Origin: JAJKIP01 sp037200685 | GTDB lineage: Bacteria; Bacteroidota; Bacteroidia; Chitinophagales; Chitinophagaceae | NCBI GenBank assembly: GCA_037200685.1 | Contig: JBBCIG010000002.1 | Span: 1 to 64,000, forward strand | DNA length: 64,000 bases | Reading direction: 5' to 3' | Program-made: the position numbers and the translations under genes | In this document: positions 9,522 to 19,122 of the stretch, piece by piece | Numbering within the stretch: the first letter of the stretch is position 1 | How the letters are laid out: each line of letters begins with the position of its first letter | The notes under the pieces: generated by a model | What the model was told of the DNA's origin: nothing | The model's database searches: none | Seen by the model: only the letters and a program-made list of their open reading frames with translations

Positions 9522-10607
9522 TTATTTCGGCGCCCGTATATACATATAGAGTGCGACGAAAGAAAAAACAATATTGGGTATCCAGGCCGCCAGCAAAGGA
9601 GGAAAATTTCCGTTTGTCGAAAATACGGTAGAGAACCTGTCGGATAAAATAAAAAGCGCCGCCGTCACGATGCCGATGGCAAGGTGCATGCCGCTGCCGC
9701 CCCTCGTTTTGCGGCTGGCCATCACAGCACCGATAATGGTGAGTAGTAAAACAGCGAAGGGTGTGGCGGTGCGCCGGTATCGTTCTACTTTGTAGGCGTT
9801 AAGCCCTTCCGTACCTCTTGACTCTTCCCGTTCCAGATAAGTGACAAGCTGCGGTGTACTGAGTTTATCTTTCAGGTAATCGTCGTGCCGCAATTCATCC
9901 GGCTTCAGGCTGATATGTAAGGTGTCGGCTGCGTAACTGGTTACTGTTTCGTGCAGGCTGTCGATTTTTCTTTCCACGGCGCTGGTCAATATCCATTTTT
10001 TGGTAGCAGTGTCCCCATTTAATATTACCGGAACGGAGATTATAAAACACTTTGTCATCCTTCACTTTTTCCATAAAAAATTGTATCGCTGACATGGATG
10101 CGGTATCGTATCCTTTAATGCCGATATAGGTATTACTATCGATGCGGCGGAAGAAGTTGCTACTCGTATTTCTTTTACTGGATCGTTCTTATCAATATAG
10201 GTTGCCTGGAAAGTGCTGCGGATCGCATTGGCTTTGGGAATATAATAGCGGCTGCCAAACCATAAGATGGTACCAAGAAAAAGTCCGCCGACCAGGTAAG
10301 GCCTCAACATCCGGTTGTAACTGGTGCCACTTGCCAGTATTGCCACGATCTCCGACCGGCTGGCCATACGACTGGTAAAAAAAATAACAGCGATAAAAAC
10401 AAAAAGGGGGAAAAGCAAACCCCAGATATAAGGAACAAACCCGAGATAATATTGTTTGATGATCTGGTAACTGCTGAGGCCTGTTTTCACAAAGTCATCC
10501 GTCTTCTCACTGCTGTCTACCGCAACGGCCACGACCATAAACAGCACCATGCAAAAGAAAAAAGTAACAAGAAATTTTTTAATGATATACCAGTCGAGCT
10601 TCGTCAT
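9522..10607 (-). CDS. lptG: LptF/LptG permease-family protein (frameshifted)
   Basis: About 361 residues. A YjgP/YjgQ-type inner-membrane permease of the lipopolysaccharide transport complex (LptB2FG). The N-terminus MTKLDWYIIKKFLVTFFF is characteristic. Three hydrophobic segments follow, then a periplasmic region, then C-terminal membrane segments (FAVLLLTIIGAVMASRK, IAIGIV-type and IPNIVFSFVALYMYI). Frameshifts lie near 10160 and 10020. I chose ATG 10607 and not the upstream ATG 10634 because family members begin with this motif. The gene follows tgt by 55 bases on the same strand and is probably co-transcribed with it; this pairing is frequent in Bacteroidota. Confidence 0.85.
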
Positions 10608-10662
10608 CGGGTGCGAAGCTAATTCAAAAATCAAAAGTAAAAAGTGAAAAGGAAGACTGGGT

Positions 10663-11802
10663 TTACAACTTTTCCTTAAATATTCGGATCATTTCATTTT
10701 TCCAGCCTGAAAAAGTTCCTTCAACAATATGCTGCCTCGCTTCACCCATCATCCAGCAATAAAACGCCAAATTATGGATACTTGCAATTGTCAATCCTAA
10801 TATTTCATTGGACTTCATCAAATGGCGCAAATACGCTTTGCTGTAATAATTACTGATCTCACTTTCCAACCCATCATCAAGAACAGAAAAATCTTTTTCC
10901 CATTTCTTATTATCAATATTAATAACGCCTTTGGTGGTAAAGAGCATTGCATTTCTTCCGTTTCTTGTTGGCATTACGCAATCAAACATATCAATGCCCA
11001 GGCTGATACATTCTAAAATATTCCAGGGTGTGCCGACACCCATCAGGTACCTTGGTTTTTCCTGGGGCAAATGATCGCAGCACCAATCACATATTTCATA
11101 CATCACCGGTTCGGGCTCGCCCACGCTTAATCCACCAATCGCATTGCCCGCGGCATTTTTTGATGCGATGTATTCACAGGATTGTTTACGCAGCTCTTTG
11201 AACGTGCCGCCCTGTACAATCGGGAAAAGATTTTGCGTATAATTATATTTATCAGCAGTAGAATGAAACTGTTGCCAGCAGCGGTCGAGCCAGCGATGCG
11301 TTAACTCCATGGAAGTCCTTGCGTATTCAAACTCGCTGCCGCCGGGAGGACATTCATCAAACGCCATCATAATATCGCCGCCGATGATGCGCTGGATATC
11401 CATCACGTATTCGGGTGAAAACAAATGTTTCGATCCATCAATATGCGATTGAAAAGTGACGCCTTCTTCTTTTATTTTTCTTGTGCCTGCCAAAGAAAAA
11501 ACCTGGTAGCCACCGCTGTCGGTAAGGATAGGTTTTTTCCACCCGTTGAATTTGTGGAGGCCACCGGCTTGCTCCAGCACTTCCAACCCCGGACGCAAAT
11601 AAAGATGGTAGGTGTTGCCCAAAATAATTTGGGCTTTCACATCATGCACTAATTGTTGTTGCGTGATAGCCTTCACCGTTCCCGCTGTACCTACCGGCAT
11701 AAAAACAGGAGTTATTATTTCTCCATGATCGGTTGTAATCTTCCCGGCCCTTGCTTTCGAATCGTTATCAGTATGTTGTAATTGAAATGTCAACGCAGCC
11801 AT
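10663..11802 (-). CDS. tgt: queuine tRNA-ribosyltransferase
   Basis: 379 residues from ATG 11802 (MAALTFQLQ), chosen over an upstream ATG because family members start here. Exchanges guanine-34 for the queuosine precursor in tRNAs with GUN anticodons. Visible motifs: LTDSGGYQVFSLA (catalytic Asp region), DIMMAFDECPPG, LPIVQGGTFKELR-like, AIGGLSVGEP, LMGVGTP and FDCVMPTRNGRNA (second catalytic Asp). The usual zinc site (CxCxxC...H) is not complete: the region after INIDNKKWEKDF has no cysteines, while the His in ASIHNLAFY remains. Intact frame in an otherwise frameshifted region. Upstream of lptG. Confidence 0.93.
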   Translation of the reverse strand: MAALTFQLQHTDNDSKARAGKITTDHGEIITPVFMPVGTAGTVKAITQQQLVHDVKAQIILGNTYHLYLRPGLEVLEQAGGLHKFNGWKKPILTDSGGYQVFSLAGTRKIKEEGVTFQSHIDGSKHLFSPEYVMDIQRIIGGDIMMAFDECPPGGSEFEYARTSMELTHRWLDRCWQQFHSTADKYNYTQNLFPIVQGGTFKELRKQSCEYIASKNAAGNAIGGLSVGEPEPVMYEICDWCCDHLPQEKPRYLMGVGTPWNILECISLGIDMFDCVMPTRNGRNAMLFTTKGVINIDNKKWEKDFSVLDDGLESEISNYYSKAYLRHLMKSNEILGLTIASIHNLAFYCWMMGEARQHIVEGTFSGWKNEMIRIFKEKL

Positions 11803-11817
11803 GTTGCAAGTTAAAAC

Positions 11818-11890
11818 AATTGGCAATAGACAATAAGCAAAAAGAATTCTTATAATTTAATGATCTCTTGCTTGTTGCCTATTGCCAATT
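11818..11890. repeat. inverted repeat of GCAAT-rich family
   Basis: Two 23-base arms (11818-11840 and 11868-11890) that are complementary apart from two positions. Both are built from the AATTGGCAATA motif that recurs in other intergenic gaps. It occupies the divergent gap between tgt and the glycosyltransferase and may also affect expression of both. Confidence 0.75.
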
Positions 11891-11909
11891 GCACATTATC
11901 TTCGCCGCT

Positions 11910-13030
11910 ATGCCACTACCTAACTGAGCGAGATAATTTTTTATTCTTTTGCTGTCGTCACCGCCATCCAGCTTTTTTATTACCTGTATTTTTTTCGCCG
12001 TCTTGCTTTTCATAAACCCGGTCAAAAACAACAATCGCAGCAGCATCCTGTTTCCGTGATCGTTTGCGCCAGGGATGAAGATGAAAACCTGGCCCGTAAC
12101 CTGCCCGGTGTGCTGGTACAAAACTATCCCAGCTCCAGCGAAGTTGTTGTTGTCAATGATAATTCACTGGATGATTCCAAATACATTTTTACAGGAATTA
12201 AAAAAGAAATTTAAATCGCTGAACGTAGTAGAACTTACGCAGGAAGCAAAATTGATTTCAGGAAAAAAATATCCTCTATCTATCGGTATCCGCGAAGCGA
12301 AATATGAAATTTTATTATTAACCGATGCTGATTGTGTACCCGCCAGCGAATTCTGGATAGAAAAAATGCAGAGTGCCTACGATGAAAAAACAGAGATCGT
12401 ATTAGGATACGGAGCTTATCATAAAACGTCCGGTTTGCTGAACAAGCTGATAAGGTTTGAAACATTTCATACAGCCCTGCAATATCTTTCATATGCTATG
12501 GCCGGCATGCCGTACATGGGCGTGGGAAGAAATTTATCTTATAAAAAAGATTTATTTCTCCGTAATAAAGGCTTTGCTTCCATTAATCATATCCCCAGCG
12601 GCGATGATGATTTATTTGTAAATAAAGTAGCAACCAAGACTAATACAGCCGTGATGATTGACTCCGATGCTGTTACCAGATCTATACCGAAAACAACATG
12701 GAAAGACTGGCTGAAACAAAAATCGAGGCATTATACAACAGCACGTTTTTATAAACCAGTTCATAAATTTTTACTGGGCGTATACTTCTTTTCTCAATTT
12801 CTTTTTTATCCTTTATTAATAGCCAGTTTTATATTTTTCGACTGGCGCTTTGTATTAGGAGTTTTCGCTATCCGCTTCGTGGTACAAGGTTTTATTTTAA
12901 AAAAGCCATGGCGAACCTGGATGAAAAAGATCTCTGGCCCTGGTACTTTTTCCTGGACACCTGGTTATTCTTTTATTATATCATCTTTGCCCCTGCATTG
13001 TGGAAGAAACCAAGGAAAAATAGCTGGTAA
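11910..13030 (+). CDS. family 2 glycosyltransferase (frameshifted)
   Basis: About 373 residues read through three or more frameshifts (near 11920, 12185 and 12905). A membrane-anchor-like N-terminus (EIIFYSFAVVTAIQLFYYLYFF) is followed by the GT2 catalytic core: SVIVCARDEDENL, VVVVNDNSLDDS, LLLTDADCVPA (DxD-like metal site) and PSGDDDLFVNKVA. C-terminal membrane segments follow (FLLGVYFFSQFLFYPLLIASF), and in the correct frame the tail LWPWYFFLDTWLFFYYIIFAP ends with KKPRKNSW. It is likely a membrane glycosyltransferase acting in envelope polysaccharide or glycolipid synthesis; donor and acceptor are unknown. Head to tail with rsmG. Confidence 0.8.
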
Positions 13031-13123
13031 GTAATCGCACAGAAATAAAGGAGAAAATGAGGAAAACATTGATCTCTTTTCCCTGATACGTCCGGGCGAA
13101 AAGTTCGGACAGAAGAAAAAAAT

Positions 13124-13808
13124 ATGGATGCTATCCTAAAATATTTTTCAGATTTCACTGCGGAACAATTGCAGCAGTTTACAGCATTAGCAAAATTATA
13201 TGCAGCATGGAATGAACAGATCAATGTCATTTCACGAAAAGACATTGATGGTCTTTATGAAAAACATGTACTGCATTCATTAAGTATCGCTGCGGTGTTC
13301 GAATTCAGTCCCGGAATGGAAATCATTGACCTCGGCACCGGTGGTGGTTTCCCTGGAATACCGCTGGCTATTTTTTTTCCAGAAGTAAAATTTCACCTCG
13401 TAGACAGCATCGCCAAAAAATTAAAAGTGGTAGATGCTATCGCCACTGAAATCAGTCTTAAAAATATTACGACACAACATAGCAGGATAGAAGAAATTAA
13501 AAACAGGAAATTTGATTTTGTTGTTTCGAGGGCGGTTGCTCCTTTGAAAGATTTGTGGAGGTGGAGTAAGCCGGTGTTAAGTCAAAAGGCAAATCCCGAT
13601 AGCTATCGGGAAAAAAGTAAAAAAGATACAAGTGAACTGGAAACTGATGATTCGTCCACTACTAAACCTGGTTTAATTTGCCTGAAAGGCGGTGATCTTG
13701 CCGCGGAAATACAGGAAAGCGGCACGAGGCCCAGAGCCATAGAAATAAAAGAGATATTCGCAGAAGATTTTTTTAAGGGATAAATATATTCTTTATGTTC
13801 CCCGCTGA
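13124..13808 (+). CDS. rsmG: 16S rRNA (guanine-527-N7)-methyltransferase
   Basis: About 228 residues with the tail restored. SAM-dependent methylation of G527 of 16S rRNA. Motifs: NVISRKDIDGLYEKHVLHSL, the SAM site IIDLGTGGGFPGIPLA, FHLVDSIAKK and FDFVVSRAVAPL. The frame ends early at 13783 through a one-base gain in GGG; the other frame gives KYILYVPR and a stop at 13808, the normal family ending. Unusual: between KPVLSQK and GLICLKGGDL there is an extra hydrophilic stretch of about 30 residues, encoded by DNA that contains the perfect palindrome CCCGATAGCTATCGGG. Confidence 0.9.
13595..13610. repeat. palindrome CCCGATAGCTATCGGG inside rsmG
   Basis: Perfect 16-base palindrome, read in frame as PDSYRE within RsmG. 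The identical 16-mer occurs at 14802-14817, and variants lie inside R1 copies 6, 8 and 9. Confidence 0.9.
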
Positions 13809-13815
13809 TCAAACT

Positions 13816-13830
13816 TACCACTTCGTGGTA
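13816..13830. promoter_or_regulatory. candidate operator TACCAC-TTC-GTGGTA
   Basis: 6-bp inverted repeat directly upstream of a plausible promoter (TTG at 13831, then CAATTTTG at 13854-13861, 20-base spacer) of the response regulator gene. A further GTGGTA half-site lies at 13835-13840. A sister palindrome follows the gene at 14516-14533. Autoregulation by the regulator is an inference. Confidence 0.45.
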
Positions 13831-13865
13831 TTGGGTGGTAAGGCGATAAAGCACAATTTTGCTAC

Positions 13866-14505
13866 ATGAAAGTCTCCGTTTGTATAGTTGATGATAACAG
13901 TGATTTGCGGAATGCACTCGAAGAGATCATCAGTATGTCCGATGGATATAAATGTATCGCAACTATCGGTACGGCTGAAGAAGCCATCCGGCAAATACCT
14001 TTATTAAAGCCTGACGTAGTATTAATGGATATTAATCTTGGCGGGAGCGAAAGTGGTATCGATTGCGTAAGGGCTTTAAAAGAAAAAGTGACCGGTACTA
14101 ATTTTATGATGTGTACGGTGTACGAAGAAGATGAAAAAATATTCGAAGCATTAAGCGCCGGCGCCAGTGGTTATATATTAAAGAAGACAACACCTGCCCG
14201 TATGCTGGAAGCGATTGGTGAATTATACCACGGTGGCGCACACGATGAGCAGCCAGATTGCAAGAAAAGTAGTGGCGGCATTCCAGCATAAATCCGTCAG
14301 TGTTGGTGATCATGAAGAACTTGATGAACTTTCTAACCGTGAAAAAGAGATACTCGAACAACTTTCCAAAGGATTAATGTATAAAGAAATCGCGGCCGAG
14401 TTGTTTATCAGTCAAGAGACCGTTCGTAAGCATGTGTACCATATCTACGAGAAACTCCACGTTTCCAACCGGGTAGAGGCTGTAAACAAATACTTTGGAC
14501 GTTAA
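13866..14505 (+). CDS. LuxR-type DNA-binding response regulator (frameshifted)
   Basis: About 213 residues across one frameshift near 14237. The receiver domain has the acidic pair in CIVDDNSD, the phospho-acceptor Asp in DVVLMDINLGG, and the Lys in GYILKKTTP. The NarL/LuxR helix-turn-helix follows: LSNREKEILEQLSKGLMYKEIA, then ISQETVRKHVYHIYEKL. In the restored frame the linker reads MSSQIARKVVAAFQHK. No sensor kinase is adjacent, so its partner is unknown. Flanking TACCAC/GTGGTA palindromes may be its binding sites. A terminator lies 180 bases downstream. Confidence 0.88.
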
Positions 14506-14515
14506 ATTTTATAAA

Positions 14516-14533
14516 ATACCACAAATGTGGTAT
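14516..14533. promoter_or_regulatory. candidate operator ATACCACA-AA-TGTGGTAT
   Basis: Perfect 8-bp inverted repeat with a 2-base spacer, just after the response regulator stop. It shares the TACCAC/GTGGTA arms with the site before that gene. Confidence 0.4.
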
Positions 14534-14680
14534 ATAAGAGGAAACAGAAAGCTCCTAGCTTCGCAAGGTGCTTTGCGGATACATAAGTTTAAAACGTTTT
14601 AACCATATAGAGCCATTAACCATAAACCAACGTTTTAAGTCTCTGCTAATATGATTTTGAGGGCCTGAATCAAAAATAAA

Positions 14681-14716
14681 AAACCATTCCACTTTTTGCG
14701 GGATGGTTTTTTTATT
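14681..14716 (+). terminator. terminator hairpin
   Basis: Arms AAACCATTCC and GGATGGTTT pair with one bulge, followed by a long T run. It ends any transcript from the response regulator or from the uncharacterised stretch before it. Confidence 0.7.
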
Positions 14717-14731
14717 TAAGCCTGGCGAATA

Positions 14732-14829
14732 GGACGGCGGAACTCTGTTCCGGCAAAAAATATTGCATTATCATTATTATTCTGGTGGTGGCCGGAACAG
14801 ACCCGATAGCTATCGGGTTTCCGCCGTCC
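14732..14829. repeat. large inverted repeat with nested palindrome
   Basis: The left arm 14732-14754 (GGACGGCGGAACTC then TGTTCCGGC) is complementary to 14791-14829, except that the right arm contains an extra CCCGATAGCTATCGGG (14802-14817). Removing those 16 bases restores the pairing with a single mismatch. Confidence 0.88.
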
Positions 14830-14870
14830 TGTGTGACCCTTTCCCGACAAACATCGGTATCTTCGACGAC

Positions 14871-14925
14871 ATTGATGAGTAGAGAACAGGAAGATGAAGT
14901 GTGCGACGCAACGAAGATGACCAGG
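14871..14925 (+). repeat. dispersed repeat R1, copy 4
   Basis: Contains GAACAGGAAGATGAAG, a core variant GTGTGCGACGCAAC and the direct repeat GAAGATGA. It lies between convergent genes. Confidence 0.8.
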
Positions 14926-15002
14926 GAACGGACGATGACAAAAAAAATAAAAAGTAACGACAGGAATAAATAATCAAGAAGCCGGAGCAGTTCGGCGTCC
15001 TA

Positions 15003-16941
15003 TCACCGTAATCGTATTTTATTATTTTGTCTTTCCACATCGGCCAGCCGTTGCGATGGATCTATCTCGGCAACGATGATATCACTTAATCTTTTATCGC
15101 TTTCAATAATATATTTTTCATTTGTCCATTTCCAGGCGGGATATATTTTTCTTGGCGTATATCTTCCGCCGGCTTTTCTCCATACAATCAGGTCAATGGG
15201 TATATAATGCATTTCAGAAGTGCTGTCCCGGAACGTAAGTTTTAAATCGATGGGCATTGACATCAATCCCTTTTTAATAATACGAATTTTCGTCTTGCCA
15301 CCTTCTTCCCATAAACTGTCAAAGGCATAATCGATCGTACGGGTAGAATTGATCCAGTATTGCTGGTACCAGTCGAGTTTCATATCGCTTACTTTTTCCC
15401 GCAATGCGTATAAAATCATTTACATCCGGGTGCCTGAACTTCCACAGGCGATAATATTCCAATAAAATTTTATTCCGTGTTTCCTCCCCGGTGATATAGC
15501 CTAATTGCACGAGGAACATGGAACCTTTCATATAGGAAGCGACTTTATAAGCATAGTTCGTGTTGAAATGATCCGCATGCGTAGTCAATGCTTCTTCTTT
15601 ATTACTTTTCACCAGTTGGAAATATGCTTTATACGTTGCATCGTGTACGAAGTAGTATCAACCAGCAGGCCCAGGTATTTATAGGTTTCGTTTTCTGCAT
15701 AGGTAGCAAAACCTTCATCCATCCATGGATATAAAGATTCGTTGGTGCCTATCACCGCCCCTGGTACCAGCTATGCAGCCATTCATGTATGACCGCCTCC
15801 GGCGCCGCCCTCTTACCAACGTAGCCATTGAATACTCCATACCGCCATCACCACCTTGTATAAAAGAATATTGACTGTATGGATATTTACCGAAATTTTT
15901 TTCTACAAATGGCTGGGCCATTGCAATCATTTCTAGTAATTGCTCCCATTGCGCTTTATAAAGTCTCAGGTAACTATCGAGGCTATTGCCATATTCAGCT
16001 TTCTGCCTGGCACCAAGACCATCATAACTTTCTTTTAGGCGTTCAATGTCTATTTTATAAAGTGCATGAATGGTTAAGCCTTCCCTTACTTTTTTACTAA
16101 CATGTATATAACCCGGTCTGCGGCCCATACAAAATCATGAACATTGGATGCAGTAAAATGCCAGAGCAATTTATTGCCGGCAGGACGAACCACTTTTGTC
16201 CCCCGCGGTTTCATATCCATAACCCACCTGGTTAGCGTTTTGCAATTCGCCGGTGGCGCCAATGATATAATTTTTATCAATAGAAATATTTACATCAAAA
16301 TCTCCCCCACACGCCATAAAAATCCCTGCCGATATAAGGTGTAGGATGCCAACCTTCTTTATCGTACTCGCATAATTTTGGATACCATTGGCCCATACTG
16401 AAGCGAACACCTTCCGCATTTATCCTGCCGCTGCGCGTATCTGGAGTGGCACCTGCGCTTCAAACTCTATTTCAAATAACACTTTTGTTCCCGGTGCGAT
16501 GGGTTTGTCCAACTTCACTTTCATTATCGTTTCCAATATTTCAAACTGCTGCGGCCTGCCATTCATTTTTAAGGAAAGAATTTTTTGATAACCTATTTCA
16601 TCAGGCTTCAATGCAAGAATGCGATCTCTTACCCGTGCATCCCAATCTGTTCTTCCACCCGCTTCCATTGTTCCCTGCCGGCGGCTGCGCACATCCATCA
16701 TACTGTTTGGCTGAAATGCATTCCAGTATAAATGATAAAAAACTTTTGATAATGTATCCGGAGAATTGTTCCAGTATTCCAGTTTTTGTTTTCCTGTAAG
16801 ACGGTTTGTTTCAACATTCATGTCAATATCCATGACATATTTCACCCGTTGCTGCCAGTAGCCGGGATAAGGAAGTGGTGCAGACTGTGAACACACACAC
16901 AAATACGATAACACCAACAGTACGGTAAATAATTTTTTCAT
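15003..16941 (-). CDS. exported M1-family metallopeptidase (frameshifted)
   Basis: About 646 residues after joining at least five pieces. The start MKKLFTVLLVLSYLCVCSQ is a signal peptide. The N-terminal domain (YVMDIDMNVETNRLTGKQKLEY) is typical of M1 beta-sandwich domains. The catalytic part has GGMEYSMATLV, then in the joined frame VIHEWLHSWYQG and, downstream, WMDEGFATYAENE, giving the zinc motif HExxH-(18)-E. It would remove residues from peptide N-termini in the periplasm or outside the cell. The M28 peptidase gene ends 10 bases... upstream on the same strand (16951), so the two exported peptidases form an operon for peptide use. Confidence 0.85.
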
Positions 16942-16950
16942 GAATATCTA

Positions 16951-18105
16951 TTATTTATTTGCCATTAATTTATCATTAAAGCCAATGATCAGTTTAAAAA
17001 GGTCTTCATGCTCGTTCAATGGCAGCGTTGATGATTGATCAAATACATTATGGTATGCTTTAATACCGCCGAGTGTATAAAAAAAGAAAGCGGGCACTCC
17101 TTTTTCTGTAAAAAAATAATGATCGCTGTTCGCCGCTTTGCCACGGGGATAAATATTGGAAAGCAATTTTTTTTCGTTGTTCACGGCGTTCATCATGGCA
17201 AATTCCGCAGGGAATTCGGATGCATTCACAACCGTAATCCCGTCTTCTCCCGTACCGGCGAGATCTGTATTAATAAGAAAGCGGATATTTTTTAATGGAG
17301 TCAATGGATGTTCTGTAAAATATTTCGAACCGATAAGCCCGGCTTCTTCACCGGCAAAACAAATAAAGCCGATTGAATATGGCGCAGGGTTCGCCGCATA
17401 ATATTTCGCCAGGTTAAGCAGTAATGAAATACCGCTTGCATTATCATTGGCGCCGGGAAAATAAGTGTCCTTACCCATTCCACCGAGATGATCGTAATGC
17501 GCCGTAATCAAAATGATGGAATCCGGTTTTACACTTCCTTTCACTACTGCACAAACATTAACGGTTTTAAAATTTTTTATAAAATCATTTTCAATACTCA
17601 CTTTAAAATTTTGCGGGGCACCTTGTATTGCTTTTTTATCCACTTGTATCACTGTATACTCCCGCTTCTTCCGTGGCTACAGACCAGGTGAGTTTATCTT
17701 CCAGTTTTACAATTAATTTATTTTCACGGTTCATGAATTGAACGCTGTCCGCCTGCTGCAGGTCACCTTTTCCTTTCATGCCTTTACTCTCAGGACTGAT
17801 AATATAATCTTTACCGGGAACAAGATCTTTTCCATTGATCGTCACTTCCATCGTACCCGGAAATGTATTAGCAGGATAAGAAAATGATTGAAAGAAATCA
17901 TTCCCCTTCATTGGTTTCAAGCCATACGATTGAAATTGCGCAGCTAAATAATCCGCCGCTTTCTTCATGCCATTATTGGTATAGCCACGTCCCCAGAAAA
18001 ACGGAGAAGCCAGGGTATCGACAATTTTTTTACCAAACGCCAGGTCCTGGGAAAAACAATTATAATCCGAGTAAAAAGAAAAAGTAAACCGGTAATTTTC
18101 TTCAT
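16951..18105 (-). CDS. exported M28-family aminopeptidase (frameshifted)
   Basis: About 384 residues across frameshifts near 18060 and 17650. From ATG 18105 it begins with the signal MKKITGLLFLF. In the mature part, TNNGMKKAADYLAAQFQSYGLKP is the usual M28 opening. The metal ligands and catalytic residues are visible: AHYDHLGG (His), GANDNASG (Asp), CFAGEEAGLIGS (Glu-Glu), LINTDLAG (Asp) and KAYHNVFD (His). A di-zinc exopeptidase cleaving N-terminal residues from peptides. Directly upstream of the M1 peptidase on the same strand. The long inserted PA-like region (residues ~110-190) is normal for this subfamily. Confidence 0.87.
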
Positions 18106-18248
18106 AAAGGATTGCTTAATAGCATCCATAGGAGCAATCTGCAAATTTCGCCAATAGCTTGTTAGATAAAAGAAAAAGTTATGAGTGGGAGATGGGAATT
18201 TTCAAATTCCCGGTTGTATATCACCTCTTTGGAGCAATTTATTTATTT

Positions 18249-18320
18249 CCCAGCTTTAGTGCTACTAGCATCGTCCCTTGCGTCGCACTCTTCATCTTCC
18301 TGTTCTTTATTCAACAATTA
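18249..18320 (-). repeat. dispersed repeat R1, copy 5
   Basis: On the minus strand: TTGAATAAAGAACAGGAAG, then GATGAAGAGTGCGACGCAAG and GATGCTAGTAGCAC. It lies between rsmI and the M28 gene, and is followed on the plus strand by a GCAAT-family stretch near 18347-18375. Confidence 0.8.
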
Positions 18321-18379
18321 AAACGATACTTTCCTTATAATGGTCTCCTTGCTCGTTGTCTATTGCTTATTTGCCTTGC

Positions 18380-19049
18380 CTATTTTTCACTCCCTGCTAC
18401 TACAATCACAATCTCACCTTTTACTGTTTTCTCTTTAAAGTAATTACATACTTCCAGCAAAGGCCCTCTTTTATTCTCTTCAAACATTTTTGATAATTCA
18501 CGGCTAACACTGCATAGCCTGTTTTCACCAAAATGAACGCTGAATTCTTCCAATGTTTTCACTAACCGGTTAGGTGATTCATAAAAAATCATTGTTCTTT
18601 CTTCTATGGCTAACTGTTTCAATAATGTCTGCCTTCCTTTTTTAACAGGTAAAAAACCTTCGAATACAAAACGGTTCGTAGGAATGCCACTGTTCACCAA
18701 CGCAGGTACGAATGCTGTTGCTCCCCGGCAGGCATTCTATTTTCACTCCTGTTTTTATACACTCTCTTACTAATAAAAATGCAGGATCAGAAATACCCGG
18801 TGTGCCGGCATCGGTAACAACAGCCATTTTCTTTCCTTCCAATAACTGGCTGACTAAATGATGCAGCACCTGGTGTTCGTTATGCTGGTGATAAGGTGTA
18901 AGCGGTTTTGTAATATTATAATGGGTCAATAAATGGGAAGTAGTCCTTGTATCTTCCGCGAGAATAAGGTCCACCTCTTTCAGCACTTCCAATGCACGAA
19001 GCGTAATATCTTTCAGGTTGCCGATAGGTGTGGGAACGAGATACAGCAT
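18380..19049 (-). CDS. rsmI: 16S rRNA (cytidine-1402-2'-O)-methyltransferase (frameshifted)
   Basis: About 223 residues across one frameshift near 18720. Motifs: MLYLVPTPIGNLKDITLRALEV, LILAEDTRTTSHLLTHY, VTDAGTPGISDPAFLLV, then ALVNSGIPTNRFVFEGFLP and EERTMIFYESPNRLVKTLEE, ending GEIVIVVAGSEK. It methylates the ribose of C1402 in 16S rRNA with SAM. Slightly short compared with E. coli RsmI, as is usual in this phylum, where the C-terminal domain is reduced. Separate from purS by 73 bases. Confidence 0.9.
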
Positions 19050-19122
19050 GGAGAGAAGTTAGGAGTTCAGAGTTGTGAGTTATGAGTCACTGATGATAAC
19101 AGGGAACTCATCACCGCAACTA

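Larger units (their letters stand above)
14506..15002. other. repeat-rich intergenic region
   Basis: 497 bases between convergent genes. In order it holds the palindrome 14516-14533, an unexplained stretch with direct repeats of TTAACCATA and inverted AAAACGTT/AACGTTTT segments (14590-14635), a terminator (14681-14716), the large inverted repeat 14732-14829, and R1 copy 4. No credible coding sequence. Confidence 0.6.

Noticed and set aside
13091..13110. Hairpin GTCCG...CGGAC before rsmG as a terminator
   Set aside because: Only 5 bp and no T run; it is probably incidental.
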